Shown here: piece by piece, positions 1 to 6,903 of the stretch | How positions within the stretch are numbered: position 1 is the stretch's first letter | Layout of the letters: the number at the start of each line of letters is the position of its first letter | Source: JACRIK01 sp040753835 | GTDB taxonomy: Bacteria; Planctomycetota; MHYJ01; JACQXL01 | Length of the DNA stretch: 12,776 bases | Direction: 5' to 3' | NCBI GenBank assembly: GCA_040753835.1 | Contig: JBFMDM010000061.1 | Location: 1-12,776 of the forward strand | Program-made: the position numbers and the translations under genes | Notes under the pieces: generated by a model | The model's input: only the letters and a program-made list of their open reading frames with translations | The model's database searches: none | What the model was told of the DNA's origin: nothing

Positions 1-8
1 GTTATATA

Positions 9-70
9 GGGGTGTTCTCCGACCCGTCCGAACCGGGCTCATCCGGACGGATGATTCATCGGAACACCCC
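9..70 (+). promoter_or_regulatory. Nested stem-loop in the leader upstream of fabF
   Basis: Outer arms GGGGTGTTC (9-17) and GAACACCCC (62-70) are exact reverse complements. An inner pair CCGTCCG (24-30) and CGGACGG (44-50) is also exact. No T-run follows, so this is not a classic terminator for an upstream gene. It occupies the same place relative to fabF as the distal hairpin does in the leaders of the minus-strand genes, so I read it as the first of two leader structures. A TATA-like stretch (TTATAT, 2-7) lies just before it and could be a -10 box, but the -35 region is outside the window. Confidence 0.5.
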
Positions 71-81
71 TTAACTGTTTA

Positions 82-105
82 AAGGGATTGTTAGTGAAAT
101 CCCTT
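82..105 (+). promoter_or_regulatory. Proximal stem-loop before the fabF start
   Basis: AAGGGATT (82-89) pairs perfectly with AATCCCTT (98-105) around an 8-nt loop. It ends 19 nt before the ATG at 125. It is the second of two consecutive hairpins in the fabF leader, matching the two-hairpin layout before several minus-strand genes here. No good Shine-Dalgarno lies between it and the ATG, only a purine-rich stretch (AGAAATAAG). Confidence 0.5.
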
Positions 106-124
106 ACGGATAGAAATAAGCAAA

Positions 125-1369
125 ATGCATAAAAGACGGGTTGTTATCACCGGCTTGGGCGGCATCACCGCTTTGGGCCATAACGCAGAGGATACCTGGA
201 AGGCATTGCTGGCCGGCAAAAGCGGAGCGGCCAAGATAACCGCCTTTGACACCACCGGATTTGACGTCAATTTCGCCCACGAAGTCAAGAACTTCAAGGT
301 AGAGGACTACCTGCCGGCGCCCCAGGCCAAGCGACTGGACCGCTTTGCCCAGTTTGGGCTCGTCTCGGCCATCCAGGCCGTCAAGGATTCAGGTATTGAC
401 TTTAGCAGGGAAGACCTGCCCCGAATCGGCTGCATTATCGGCTCCGGCATCGGCGGGTTCACTGAATTTGAGGAACAGCACAGCAGATTAATCCAGAAGG
501 GACCCTCAAGGGTCTCTCCTTTTACCATCCCCAAGGTGATGATGAACTCCGCAGCCGGCCAGGTAGCCATCCATTTTGGGCTAAAAGGCCCGAATTTCGC
601 CGTGGCCTCGGCCTGCGCCGCCTCCAACCATGCGCTCGGCCTGGCCTTCAAGACCATCCAGATGGGAATGGCGGACGTGATTGTGGCCGGCGGCGCTGAG
701 GCGGCCATTACCGGACTGGGTATGTCCGGATTCGCCTCGCTTAAGGCGCTCTCCACCCGCAACGATGCGCCGGAAAAGGCATCCCGTCCCTTTGAAAAGA
801 ACCGGGACGGCTTTGTTATGGGCGAGGGCTCGGGCGTATTCATATTTGAGGAACTTGAACGCGCCAAGGCCAGAGGCGCGAAAATCTACGCCGAGATGCT
901 CGGTTTCGGGATGAACGACGACGGCTATCACATCACTGCGCCTGACCCCGAAGGGGTCGGCGCAATGACCACGATGAAACTGGCACTGGACGATGCCGAC
1001 ATTAAGCCCGAACAGGTCTCATACATCAACGCCCACGGCACATCAACGGCCTATAACGACCTGACCGAGACCAAAGCCATAAAGAAATTATTCGGCGAGC
1101 ACGCAAGAAAACTGGCTATCAGTTCCACCAAGTCAATGATAGGTCACTTATTGGGCGGCTCCGGCGCGGCCGAACTCCTGGCCGTGGTGATGAGCATCCG
1201 GGACAATATGGTCCATCCGACCATCAACTACGAGACGCCTGACCCTGAGTGCGACCTGGACTACGTGCCCAACCAGTCGCGCAAGATGGAGGTCAATGTG
1301 GTCCTCTCCAACTCCTTCGGATTCGGCGGGCATAATGCCACCCTCTGCGTAGGCAAATACCGCTCCTAA
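125..1369 (+). CDS. fabF: Beta-ketoacyl-[acyl-carrier-protein] synthase II (FabF)
   Basis: Cytosolic condensing enzyme of type II fatty-acid synthesis. It joins malonyl-ACP to a growing acyl-ACP with loss of CO2. The 414-aa product is full family length. The nucleophile is Cys164 in ASACAASNHA, and the two catalytic histidines are His304 (NAHGTSTAYND) and His341 (KSMIGHLLGGSGA), with Lys336 in the same motif. This is the Cys-His-His set of FabF/FabB enzymes at essentially E. coli FabF spacing. The C-terminal SNSFGFGGHNA loop is also intact. The ATG at 125 begins the canonical KRRVVITGLG N-terminus, although the Shine-Dalgarno is weak. It is the only plus-strand gene in the window and converges with the DUF4139 gene 28 nt away. 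An acyl-carrier-protein gene commonly lies upstream, but that position is outside the window. FabF is preferred over FabB on length and the N-terminal motif. Confidence 0.97.
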   Translation: MHKRRVVITGLGGITALGHNAEDTWKALLAGKSGAAKITAFDTTGFDVNFAHEVKNFKVEDYLPAPQAKRLDRFAQFGLVSAIQAVKDSGIDFSREDLPRIGCIIGSGIGGFTEFEEQHSRLIQKGPSRVSPFTIPKVMMNSAAGQVAIHFGLKGPNFAVASACAASNHALGLAFKTIQMGMADVIVAGGAEAAITGLGMSGFASLKALSTRNDAPEKASRPFEKNRDGFVMGEGSGVFIFEELERAKARGAKIYAEMLGFGMNDDGYHITAPDPEGVGAMTTMKLALDDADIKPEQVSYINAHGTSTAYNDLTETKAIKKLFGEHARKLAISSTKSMIGHLLGGSGAAELLAVVMSIRDNMVHPTINYETPDPECDLDYVPNQSRKMEVNVVLSNSFGFGGHNATLCVGKYRS

Positions 1370-1378
1370 CCTGCTCAT

Positions 1379-1393
1379 CCCAATATTGTCGGG
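1379..1393 (-). terminator. Short hairpin between convergent genes, possible weak terminator
   Basis: Read on the minus strand, CCCGA and TTGGG pair with one G-U around a 5-nt loop. On the plus strand the same position is an A-C mismatch, so the fold favours the minus transcript. It sits in the 28-nt gap between fabF and the end of the DUF4139 gene. There is no strong T-run, so termination is only a guess. The same CCCGA...TTGGG arms recur in the leader of the toroid gene (6829-6853). Confidence 0.25.
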
Positions 1394-1397
1394 AAAC

Positions 1398-3515
1398 TTA
1401 TTCCTCTGTAAACGCCTGGACCTTCTGGTTGAGTTCACTCTTAATCTGGCGCTGTTTCTCGCTCGTTTCACGTATCGTATTGTCCAGTTTCTCGAGCCGT
1501 TCCTCAATCCTGGTCAGCCGTTCCAGATACTCGGCCCGCTTCTCGCTTTCCTTGGGATTATTGGTATTGAGTATCTGCATATTCTTGCGGTAGCGCTCCT
1601 GGTCGTTGACCAGTTTCTCGCTCTCCTTTTTGGCCTCCTGAATCACCCGCTCATACTCGGCGATGCTGTTCATATAGCCGACCACGTCCTTCAATAATCC
1701 CTTGGCCTTGCCGGAGAGATAGCCCTGCTCCAGATAGAACCGAATCTGGTCCAGGGACTGGTTCTGGACATAGACCTGCGATGCCACCTCTTGCTGTTCG
1801 GTTACCTTGAATTCCAGGGTTTTGCCGGCCCCCAATTCCATCTTGAACCTGTAGTACCCGGCTACCTCTTCCTCTGGCTTGGCCGTATCAATCAATGTAT
1901 ATCCGCCTGTCTTGGGATGGTCTATATAGAAGACAAATCCCTTGGGGCTCTTGTTGATGCATTTATAGGCCGTTTCCTTGACCAGGAACTGTCTCAGGAC
2001 CATCACGCCGTTAACGAAACTGGCCTTGTGGATGGGCTTGTATTCGTCCTTGCCTGTAACCTCTATACTGCATCCGGCCTCTATGGCAAAGGGGACTATT
2101 TCCTTCATCCCGGGCTGGAGCGATTGCTTGAGCAGTCCCTCGCCTACGGCGGTTGACCCTTCAAAGAGGTTGACCGGACCGGTCTCCAAAGTGAGTTTGG
2201 ATGAGTTGGTCAAATAGAAGGCGTTCATCAGTTTAGGCGAGATTGAGCCGCGGTAATAGAGAATCTTGGAGCCGTCCACGAACTCGGTGACGATGGGAAC
2301 CATGGCCGCCTGGCGCCGGCCTACGCTGATGGGCGACTTGGATTCGTAGGCGAATAGCTCGCCGATTTGCACGCCCGAGGCAATGGAACTGACTGACTTG
2401 GCCAGCATAGTGGACATTGAAGGAGCCGGCGCACCCGGAAGTGCCGGCGCATTTCTTTTGGCCTTCGCTTCTCCGCGGGCTGCTCCACGACTACCGCCCA
2501 CACCAATAACCTCGTAAAGTCCATCATCCTTCTCGTCCATATATCCTGCTGAAAGTTTCATATCGCCTTGGGCAAACTTATCCATGGCGATTAATCCGCT
2601 GACCAGCGGGATGATGCTGGCCAGGTTTATGACCGGCCTTTGGGGATAATACGAGGTGTATAAATCCAGTTTGAATGAGATGGGATTTCCGGCCATGAAG
2701 GAGATGTTGACATCCTTCCAATCCTCGTCCGTCGGGTTTTCCATAATTGCCCAGCCCTGGAGATAGGGTTTGGCCGCTGGCTCCTCAGCCAGGATGAGCC
2801 GATACGAGGTCTTCCAGATGGGCATCTCGATGAGATAGCCGATTTGAATATTGCGCTCCCCCTTGCCCGCGGTCTGGATGCGCACCTGCTTACGGTCCGT
2901 GTATTTGGAGTTCTTGTAAATGTCCAGGATGCGTTGGAGGTCTTCCTGGATGCGCGCGTCCAGTATCTTCATTGACGAGACGTCAAAGAGGTTGAAGGGC
3001 TGGATGGCGCCGTCTTCCCTGAGCAGAACCACCTTAAAGGCGGTCAGGACCGAATCGTCCGATTTCTGGCTGACCGGTTCTATGCCCAGGATACTGCCCC
3101 GGGCCGTTTCAGTGCCGACCTTGATTTCCACCTTGACGCCCTTTAGTTGGGTCACGAACTGGGTCAGGGCCGAGCCCTCAGGCACACGAATCAAAATGTT
3201 TTCCAGTTGCTTGTCTATCGGGTCCTTGGAATCGTAGCCGATGGAGGCAATCCGGCAGTCCTTGCCGTAGTCAATGGCATAGAGCGAGGTCAGAAGGTCC
3301 TGCATCTGGTCGGTCTTGAAGTCCAGGGTCACGGTTGCGTCGTCCCTGATTTTGCCGACCCGCTTAAAATAGCCCATGCCGTGTTTGTAGAGCACGATTT
3401 TCTTCACGGGCGGCGGGGTTTCCTTTTCCCGATCCGCCGGGGTCTGGGCGCTCGCCATCGCGGATGTCAGCGCAATGGCTATCACCATTGTGGCCAGTAT
3501 CTTTTTCAGTGTCAT
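1398..3515 (-). CDS. Secreted DUF4139-domain protein with C-terminal coiled coil
   Basis: The function of this family is unknown. The 705-aa product starts with a signal peptide (KK, hydrophobic core 6-20, likely cleavage after ASA at 21-23), so it should act outside the inner membrane. A beta-rich N-terminal region (about 37-190) is followed by a DUF4139-like core from about 230 (PIWKTSYRLIL, then NPTDEDWKDVNISFMAGNP at 260-278). A low-complexity Gly/Ala/Pro insert lies at about 335-370. The core resumes with IGELFAYESKSPISV (384-398). Residues about 615-705 are strongly charged and heptad-like, predicting a long coiled coil. Unlike its neighbour at 3612-5459, it lacks the DUF4140 N-terminal domain and the early coiled coil. 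The start is set by AAAGGAG five nt before the ATG. It lies 96 nt downstream of the MuiA-type gene on the same strand, so co-transcription is plausible. Family placement is fairly secure; the role is unknown. Confidence 0.88.
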   Translation of the reverse strand: MTLKKILATMVIAIALTSAMASAQTPADREKETPPPVKKIVLYKHGMGYFKRVGKIRDDATVTLDFKTDQMQDLLTSLYAIDYGKDCRIASIGYDSKDPIDKQLENILIRVPEGSALTQFVTQLKGVKVEIKVGTETARGSILGIEPVSQKSDDSVLTAFKVVLLREDGAIQPFNLFDVSSMKILDARIQEDLQRILDIYKNSKYTDRKQVRIQTAGKGERNIQIGYLIEMPIWKTSYRLILAEEPAAKPYLQGWAIMENPTDEDWKDVNISFMAGNPISFKLDLYTSYYPQRPVINLASIIPLVSGLIAMDKFAQGDMKLSAGYMDEKDDGLYEVIGVGGSRGAARGEAKAKRNAPALPGAPAPSMSTMLAKSVSSIASGVQIGELFAYESKSPISVGRRQAAMVPIVTEFVDGSKILYYRGSISPKLMNAFYLTNSSKLTLETGPVNLFEGSTAVGEGLLKQSLQPGMKEIVPFAIEAGCSIEVTGKDEYKPIHKASFVNGVMVLRQFLVKETAYKCINKSPKGFVFYIDHPKTGGYTLIDTAKPEEEVAGYYRFKMELGAGKTLEFKVTEQQEVASQVYVQNQSLDQIRFYLEQGYLSGKAKGLLKDVVGYMNSIAEYERVIQEAKKESEKLVNDQERYRKNMQILNTNNPKESEKRAEYLERLTRIEERLEKLDNTIRETSEKQRQIKSELNQKVQAFTEE

Positions 3516-3520
3516 ATGAA

Positions 3521-3599
3521 CTCCTTTCTTACTCGCTGTTAAAGTTTACTTGTTACAGCGAGTTAGGCCCCGCCGTAGTCCCGGAGGGACGAAGGCGGG
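3521..3599 (-). promoter_or_regulatory. Two-hairpin leader and Shine-Dalgarno of the 705-aa gene
   Basis: Reading toward the gene, the first hairpin pairs CCCGCC with GGCGGG (3594-3599 with 3569-3574) and GTCCC with GGGAC (3586-3590 with 3578-3582), separated by a 3x3 internal loop. After a short CCTA linker the second hairpin pairs 3555-3563 with 3531-3539 (ACTCGCTGT/ACAGCGAGT, 9 bp perfect). Three nt later comes AAAGGAG (3521-3527), five nt before the ATG. The Shine-Dalgarno is left unpaired next to the stem. The whole MuiA-to-DUF4139 gap is filled by this unit. Confidence 0.65.
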
Positions 3600-3611
3600 T
3601 ATTCATTATTC

Positions 3612-5459
3612 TTACTTCTTCCTCATCTTATATTCCTGCACGCCCTGGTCCGGGCTGAAGGTCTCGTTATAGAACGCCGGGTCGGAGTTCTTGGGCACCG
3701 AGACCGTAAAGACAAAGGTCAGTTTCTTCGTCTCCTTTGGTTTCAGGTCGAACTTCCACTTGAGTTTGCCGTCCTTACCATTTTCCACGGGCTGTTCCGA
3801 GCACTGGCCCAATTCCACGGTGATGTCCTGATTCTGGCTGACCGGAATCTGGTCCACCAGGGTGATAATGCTATTCTCTTTCTTATAATTTTCTAGTTCA
3901 ATAATAAAGGAATAAGTGATGCGTTTGGACGAACCCCAGAAGCCCGGGCCTTTCTCCTCTCTTTCCTCCAGTTTGCGCTTGACCCGAATATTCTCGTCCA
4001 CGGTCAGGGTCAGTTCAAACTCCTCGTCCGGCAGGATGCTGGAGGTCTGGGACGAGCCGATGAAGTCGCTGCCCATAAAGACGTTGATGGTGCCTTGTAG
4101 TATGGGCGTGGCCATCTTGTTGGTGCCCAGGGCCCTGAGATAGACGTAGGGGCTGATTTTGGGCGTGGTGATATACTCAAAACGCACGGGCAGTTTGCTG
4201 GTCCAGAGCGAGGTGCGGTGCGGCGCGCCGTCGGATTGAATGTCCACCCGCTTGGGCGTGTGGAAAACGACCGAACTGAAACTGCCGGCCACGTCCGAAG
4301 ACAGGTATTGATTCATCACCATCTTGTCCAGGTCGGTTCTTCGCGCGTCTTCCTTTAATGTTCCTGCGAAGGTTGTTCCTTGCGGCATTGGTTGTTGCGC
4401 AACAATATTTTGCCTATTAAATTGTGCGGCATCATTAGAAGCCAATACCTGATAATTAATATCCTTCTGCGTCATTTGCCTTTCTCTTCTTAATTCAGTA
4501 TACCTGCCCATAACCTCAACATTGTGGGGCAGGTTGACGTAGCAGGGCGGGAGTTCGGGCAGCCAGCCCTGAAGCGCGGGCCGGGCCGTGGAGAACGAGA
4601 GCAGGACGTTCATCCAGTCCTCGCCGCTGTTCTGGGTGACCACGCCGTAGGCAATCATCTCCATCTCCTTGGCCTCGGTAAACACCCGGATATCGTAACT
4701 GGCCTGCCAGTTGACCCCGAAATTGATGTAGGAAAGCGCCAGGCCATAGTCGCCGTCCTTCAGGACCTCGATATTCACCTTGACCGATTTCTTCTGGGGG
4801 ATGGTGTTCTGATAGATGCCGAGTTTGGACAGTTCGTTATTAACTATCACCATCTTCTTGTTGGTCTCGCGGCGGTTCAGGTCTTCCTTCATCATCGCAT
4901 CGGTATTGGCGCGCAGTTTGGAGGTATAGTATTTGAGCATCTCTTCGTAGTCCTTGACGGCCAGGCGCGGCTCAATCGCGCCCTCCTTGCCTGATGCGGA
5001 CGGATGGGTGGCCGAGCGCAGGAATGCGTCCTTGGCCGCGTTGAGATAGTCGCGCTCTGTCTGTAATAACTTCACGTTGTCGTCAATGACGCGCAGGGCA
5101 TCCTGCATTGACTGCAACTGGTCCTGTAGGGCGCGGATTTTGTCTTCAGGCGGCCGTTCCAACTGGTATGTCTTGATGTCCAGGCCGATGACCTTGAGAT
5201 TGTCCGGGTCGCTTGAGGCGACGCGCACTGACTCGTTCTGGAGCGCCATAGGCAGGTCCTTGATGGCGATTTCGTAGATGCCCTTGGCGAGCGTCCCGGT
5301 CTTGACCTCGCGCGTGACCAAAGCCCGATCCGGATAGACCGTGACCCGGTCAATCTTGGAAGTCAGGTCCAGGTTCTTAGTGGTTTCCGCGCTCAGATTG
5401 CTGAGCATCGCGCTCAAGCCCATAATCAGGGCCAGCGCCAGACGGTATGCCGTTTTCAT
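3612..5459 (-). CDS. MuiA-family secreted protein (DUF4140 + DUF4139)
   Basis: The 615-aa product has a signal peptide (hydrophobic core about 7-20, likely cut after LSA at 22-24). The N-terminal DUF4140-type domain starts at about 36 with IDRVTVYPDRALVTR. A coiled-coil stretch follows at about 104-215, then the DUF4139 domain from about 230, with VNWQASYDIRV (249-259) and NSGEDWMNVLLSFST (277-291), a family signature. The C-terminus ends in an immunoglobulin-like beta region (LKPKETKKLTFVFTV). This order matches the 'mucoidy inhibitor A' family, whose biochemical role is not established. Residues about 315-370 form a Gln/Asn/Arg-rich, probably disordered insert encoded by visibly more AT-rich DNA than the rest. 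Its start is fixed by GGAGGG seven nt before the ATG. It probably has its own promoter (TATAAT at 5540-5545) and may be co-transcribed with the following DUF4139 gene. Both may act in the same envelope complex (inference). Confidence 0.9.
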   Translation of the reverse strand: MKTAYRLALALIMGLSAMLSNLSAETTKNLDLTSKIDRVTVYPDRALVTREVKTGTLAKGIYEIAIKDLPMALQNESVRVASSDPDNLKVIGLDIKTYQLERPPEDKIRALQDQLQSMQDALRVIDDNVKLLQTERDYLNAAKDAFLRSATHPSASGKEGAIEPRLAVKDYEEMLKYYTSKLRANTDAMMKEDLNRRETNKKMVIVNNELSKLGIYQNTIPQKKSVKVNIEVLKDGDYGLALSYINFGVNWQASYDIRVFTEAKEMEMIAYGVVTQNSGEDWMNVLLSFSTARPALQGWLPELPPCYVNLPHNVEVMGRYTELRRERQMTQKDINYQVLASNDAAQFNRQNIVAQQPMPQGTTFAGTLKEDARRTDLDKMVMNQYLSSDVAGSFSSVVFHTPKRVDIQSDGAPHRTSLWTSKLPVRFEYITTPKISPYVYLRALGTNKMATPILQGTINVFMGSDFIGSSQTSSILPDEEFELTLTVDENIRVKRKLEEREEKGPGFWGSSKRITYSFIIELENYKKENSIITLVDQIPVSQNQDITVELGQCSEQPVENGKDGKLKWKFDLKPKETKKLTFVFTVSVPKNSDPAFYNETFSPDQGVQEYKMRKK

Positions 5460-5473
5460 AATAAAACCCTCCG

Positions 5474-5524
5474 AACCACAGATGAACGCAGATAAACACT
5501 GTTAAATCTGCACAACCTGTGGTT
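5474..5524 (-). repeat. Periodic palindrome acting as leader hairpin of the MuiA-type gene
   Basis: AACCACAG (5474-5481) pairs with CTGTGGTT (5517-5524), and inside it GCAGAT (5488-5493) pairs with ATCTGC (5506-5511). CACAGAT/GCAGAT-type units recur every 9-10 nt, as in the three other palindromes of this window. The inner edge is 1 nt from the Shine-Dalgarno (CCCTCC on plus, 5467-5472), so here the palindrome replaces the two-hairpin leader seen before other genes. Confidence 0.6.
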
Positions 5525-5539
5525 TATGTTATCCTAAAT

Positions 5540-5545
5540 ATTATA
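5540..5545 (-). promoter_or_regulatory. Putative -10 box (TATAAT) for the MuiA-type gene
   Basis: The minus strand carries a perfect TATAAT in an AT-rich stretch. Transcription from it would start at about 5533, a few nt before the leader hairpin at 5524-5474. No good -35 is seen at 16-18 nt. The nearest TTGA-type hexamer (TTGAGG, 5566-5571) is 20 nt away, which is too far for a standard sigma-70 site. The rest of the gap (5546-5648) holds no other feature that I can name. Confidence 0.4.
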
Positions 5546-5648
5546 CATAAATTACTTATTCTTTTCCTCAAATCTAACACCTTTTCTTGCCGCCGATTTC
5601 CGGAACAGTAATCCCCTTGTTACCGGCCGAAACAACTGCATCCGAACA

Positions 5649-6779
5649 TTATTTAAGAGAAGAATTTTCCGGTTTCGGCAAGGCCGGCGGCTCGCGGTGG
5701 AAAATCGAAAGATATCCTTTGGGCACCTGCAAGGCCAAAAGGGCCGCGCCGGTGGAATAGTATTTTGTCTCCCGATCGCCGTTACCAGCCATCCATCCTC
5801 TCGATTCCCAGGCGCCTTCCTGACCCTGCCATTTGATCAGTTTTTCCGGGGCCGTGGCCAACCAGGTCGCAGCCAGTGGCTTTGACTTGCCGTATTCCTC
5901 GCTAATAAGGGTCATGGACATCATGGCGTAAAAATGGCCGTAGTAAGGAAAATCGGAGCTGGAAATGCCGTCCGGGCCGGTTTTTTCCATGAACTCCAGC
6001 CCGTTCATCAGCACCGGATAGTCCAATTTATTCATCAGGGCCAGGGTGGACAACGCCCCGGCTGAACCGGCCTGCATTGATGTGGTATCCGAACTGTTAT
6101 CCATCTGGTAGTCGAATCCGCCGTCTTTATTCTGGCATTTTTTCAGGTATTCAAAGCCCTTCTCAATCACCGCCTGGTTGATATCAATGCCGTAATTGGC
6201 GGCCGAGCGCATCGCCTGGACCGCACAGACCGTGGTAGAACCCTCGTGTTGATTCGGCGAATTGGATTCATACCACCACCCGCCTGATAAGCTTTGGCTT
6301 CTCTCAATTTCCCGGACGGCCTTTTCTATCTCGGCTTTTAGCGCCTGTGCATCAATGCCATCTGGTTTCTTGGGTGCCAGTAAAAGCTTGCCATAGAATT
6401 CCGACAGGAACAGGGTCCCGAATCCCTGCCCGTGAATCCAGGTATGGCCCTGTTTCGGGAATCTGCCGTCCTTAATGCTTTTAATCATGTAACCATACGC
6501 TTTTAATAAGGCGTCAGTATAGACCGAATCAAACGGGTTCTCATCATGGGCCAGAAATGACAGGCCGGCAATCGCCGTAACGGCGATGGAATAGGAACTT
6601 TGCCAGGAACCGTCCGATGATTGTTTCTTTACCAGATAGGTAAAACCGGAGTCAACAACTTCCTTCACGGTTTTTGGCTTGGCTGGGGCGCTTTCTTCGG
6701 CCTTGTCTTTAGCCATAATCCCGCCAACGCTCAACCCAAGAAACAGCAAGACCAGCGCAATGCGGCATATCGTTTTCAT
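5649..6779 (-). CDS. Secreted alpha/alpha-toroid protein with prenyltransferase/squalene-oxidase repeats
   Basis: The 376-aa product has a signal peptide (core 7-20, likely cut after IMA at 21-23) followed by a charged Pro/Ala linker. It then has repeats of the QxxDGSW / GGW / DGGFDY type at about 53-60, 163-170, 216-224 and 318-326. These are the QW-like signatures of the squalene-hopene cyclase/prenyltransferase toroid fold. I see no DxDD acid motif of class II terpene cyclases and no zinc-binding set of protein prenyltransferases. The single-domain length is also about half that of a hopene cyclase, so catalysis in terpene synthesis is unlikely. Secreted single toroids of this kind are common and uncharacterised in planctomycetes. 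The start is fixed by AAGGAG five nt before the ATG. It lies 124 nt downstream of the VIT-VWA gene on the same strand, and a joint envelope role is plausible. The fold is confident; the function is unknown. Confidence 0.85.
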   Translation of the reverse strand: MKTICRIALVLLFLGLSVGGIMAKDKAEESAPAKPKTVKEVVDSGFTYLVKKQSSDGSWQSSYSIAVTAIAGLSFLAHDENPFDSVYTDALLKAYGYMIKSIKDGRFPKQGHTWIHGQGFGTLFLSEFYGKLLLAPKKPDGIDAQALKAEIEKAVREIERSQSLSGGWWYESNSPNQHEGSTTVCAVQAMRSAANYGIDINQAVIEKGFEYLKKCQNKDGGFDYQMDNSSDTTSMQAGSAGALSTLALMNKLDYPVLMNGLEFMEKTGPDGISSSDFPYYGHFYAMMSMTLISEEYGKSKPLAATWLATAPEKLIKWQGQEGAWESRGWMAGNGDRETKYYSTGAALLALQVPKGYLSIFHREPPALPKPENSSLK

Positions 6780-6784
6780 ATAAT

Positions 6785-6853
6785 CTCCTTACTGGCTGTT
6801 AGACCGAAAGTCGTTATCAGCCAGTTATCCCAATGAGCGTAAGCGACATCGGG
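6785..6853 (-). promoter_or_regulatory. Two-hairpin leader and Shine-Dalgarno of the toroid gene
   Basis: Reading toward the gene, CCCGATG (6853-6847) pairs with CATTGGG (6835-6829) with one G-U. The corresponding plus-strand position is an A-C mismatch, so the fold is specific to the minus transcript. The second hairpin pairs ACTGGCTG (6825-6818) with CAGCCAGT (6798-6791). AAGGAG (6790-6785) directly abuts the stem, five nt before the ATG. The plus-strand 13-mer AGCCAGTTATCCC (6819-6831) recurs exactly at 12617-12629 in the leader of the 366-aa gene. Confidence 0.55.
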
Positions 6854-6860
6854 GTTTCTA

Positions 6861-6899
6861 ATCACAGATATACACAAACGAATCCGTGTAATCTGTGGC
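6861..6899. repeat. Short periodic palindrome (CACAGAT type)
   Basis: ATCACAGATATACACA on the left mirrors the reverse complement of GTGTAATCTGTGGC on the right, giving an imperfect palindrome of about 39 nt with 8-10 nt spaced CACA units. It begins 5 nt past the VIT-VWA stop codon on the minus strand and just upstream of the toroid leader. It may act as a 3' hairpin for the VIT-VWA transcript. Confidence 0.5.
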
Positions 6900-6903
6900 A
6901 TTA

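Noticed and set aside
307..867. 186-codon frame antisense to fabF
   Set aside because: It lies entirely within a confidently identified gene, and its composition is that of a shadow frame of GC-rich coding DNA.
6222..6236. Possible thioester motif in the toroid protein (as in complement/alpha-2-macroglobulin toroids)
   Set aside because: Cys185 lies in STTVCAVQAM, not in a CGEQ-type motif, so no thioester is supported.
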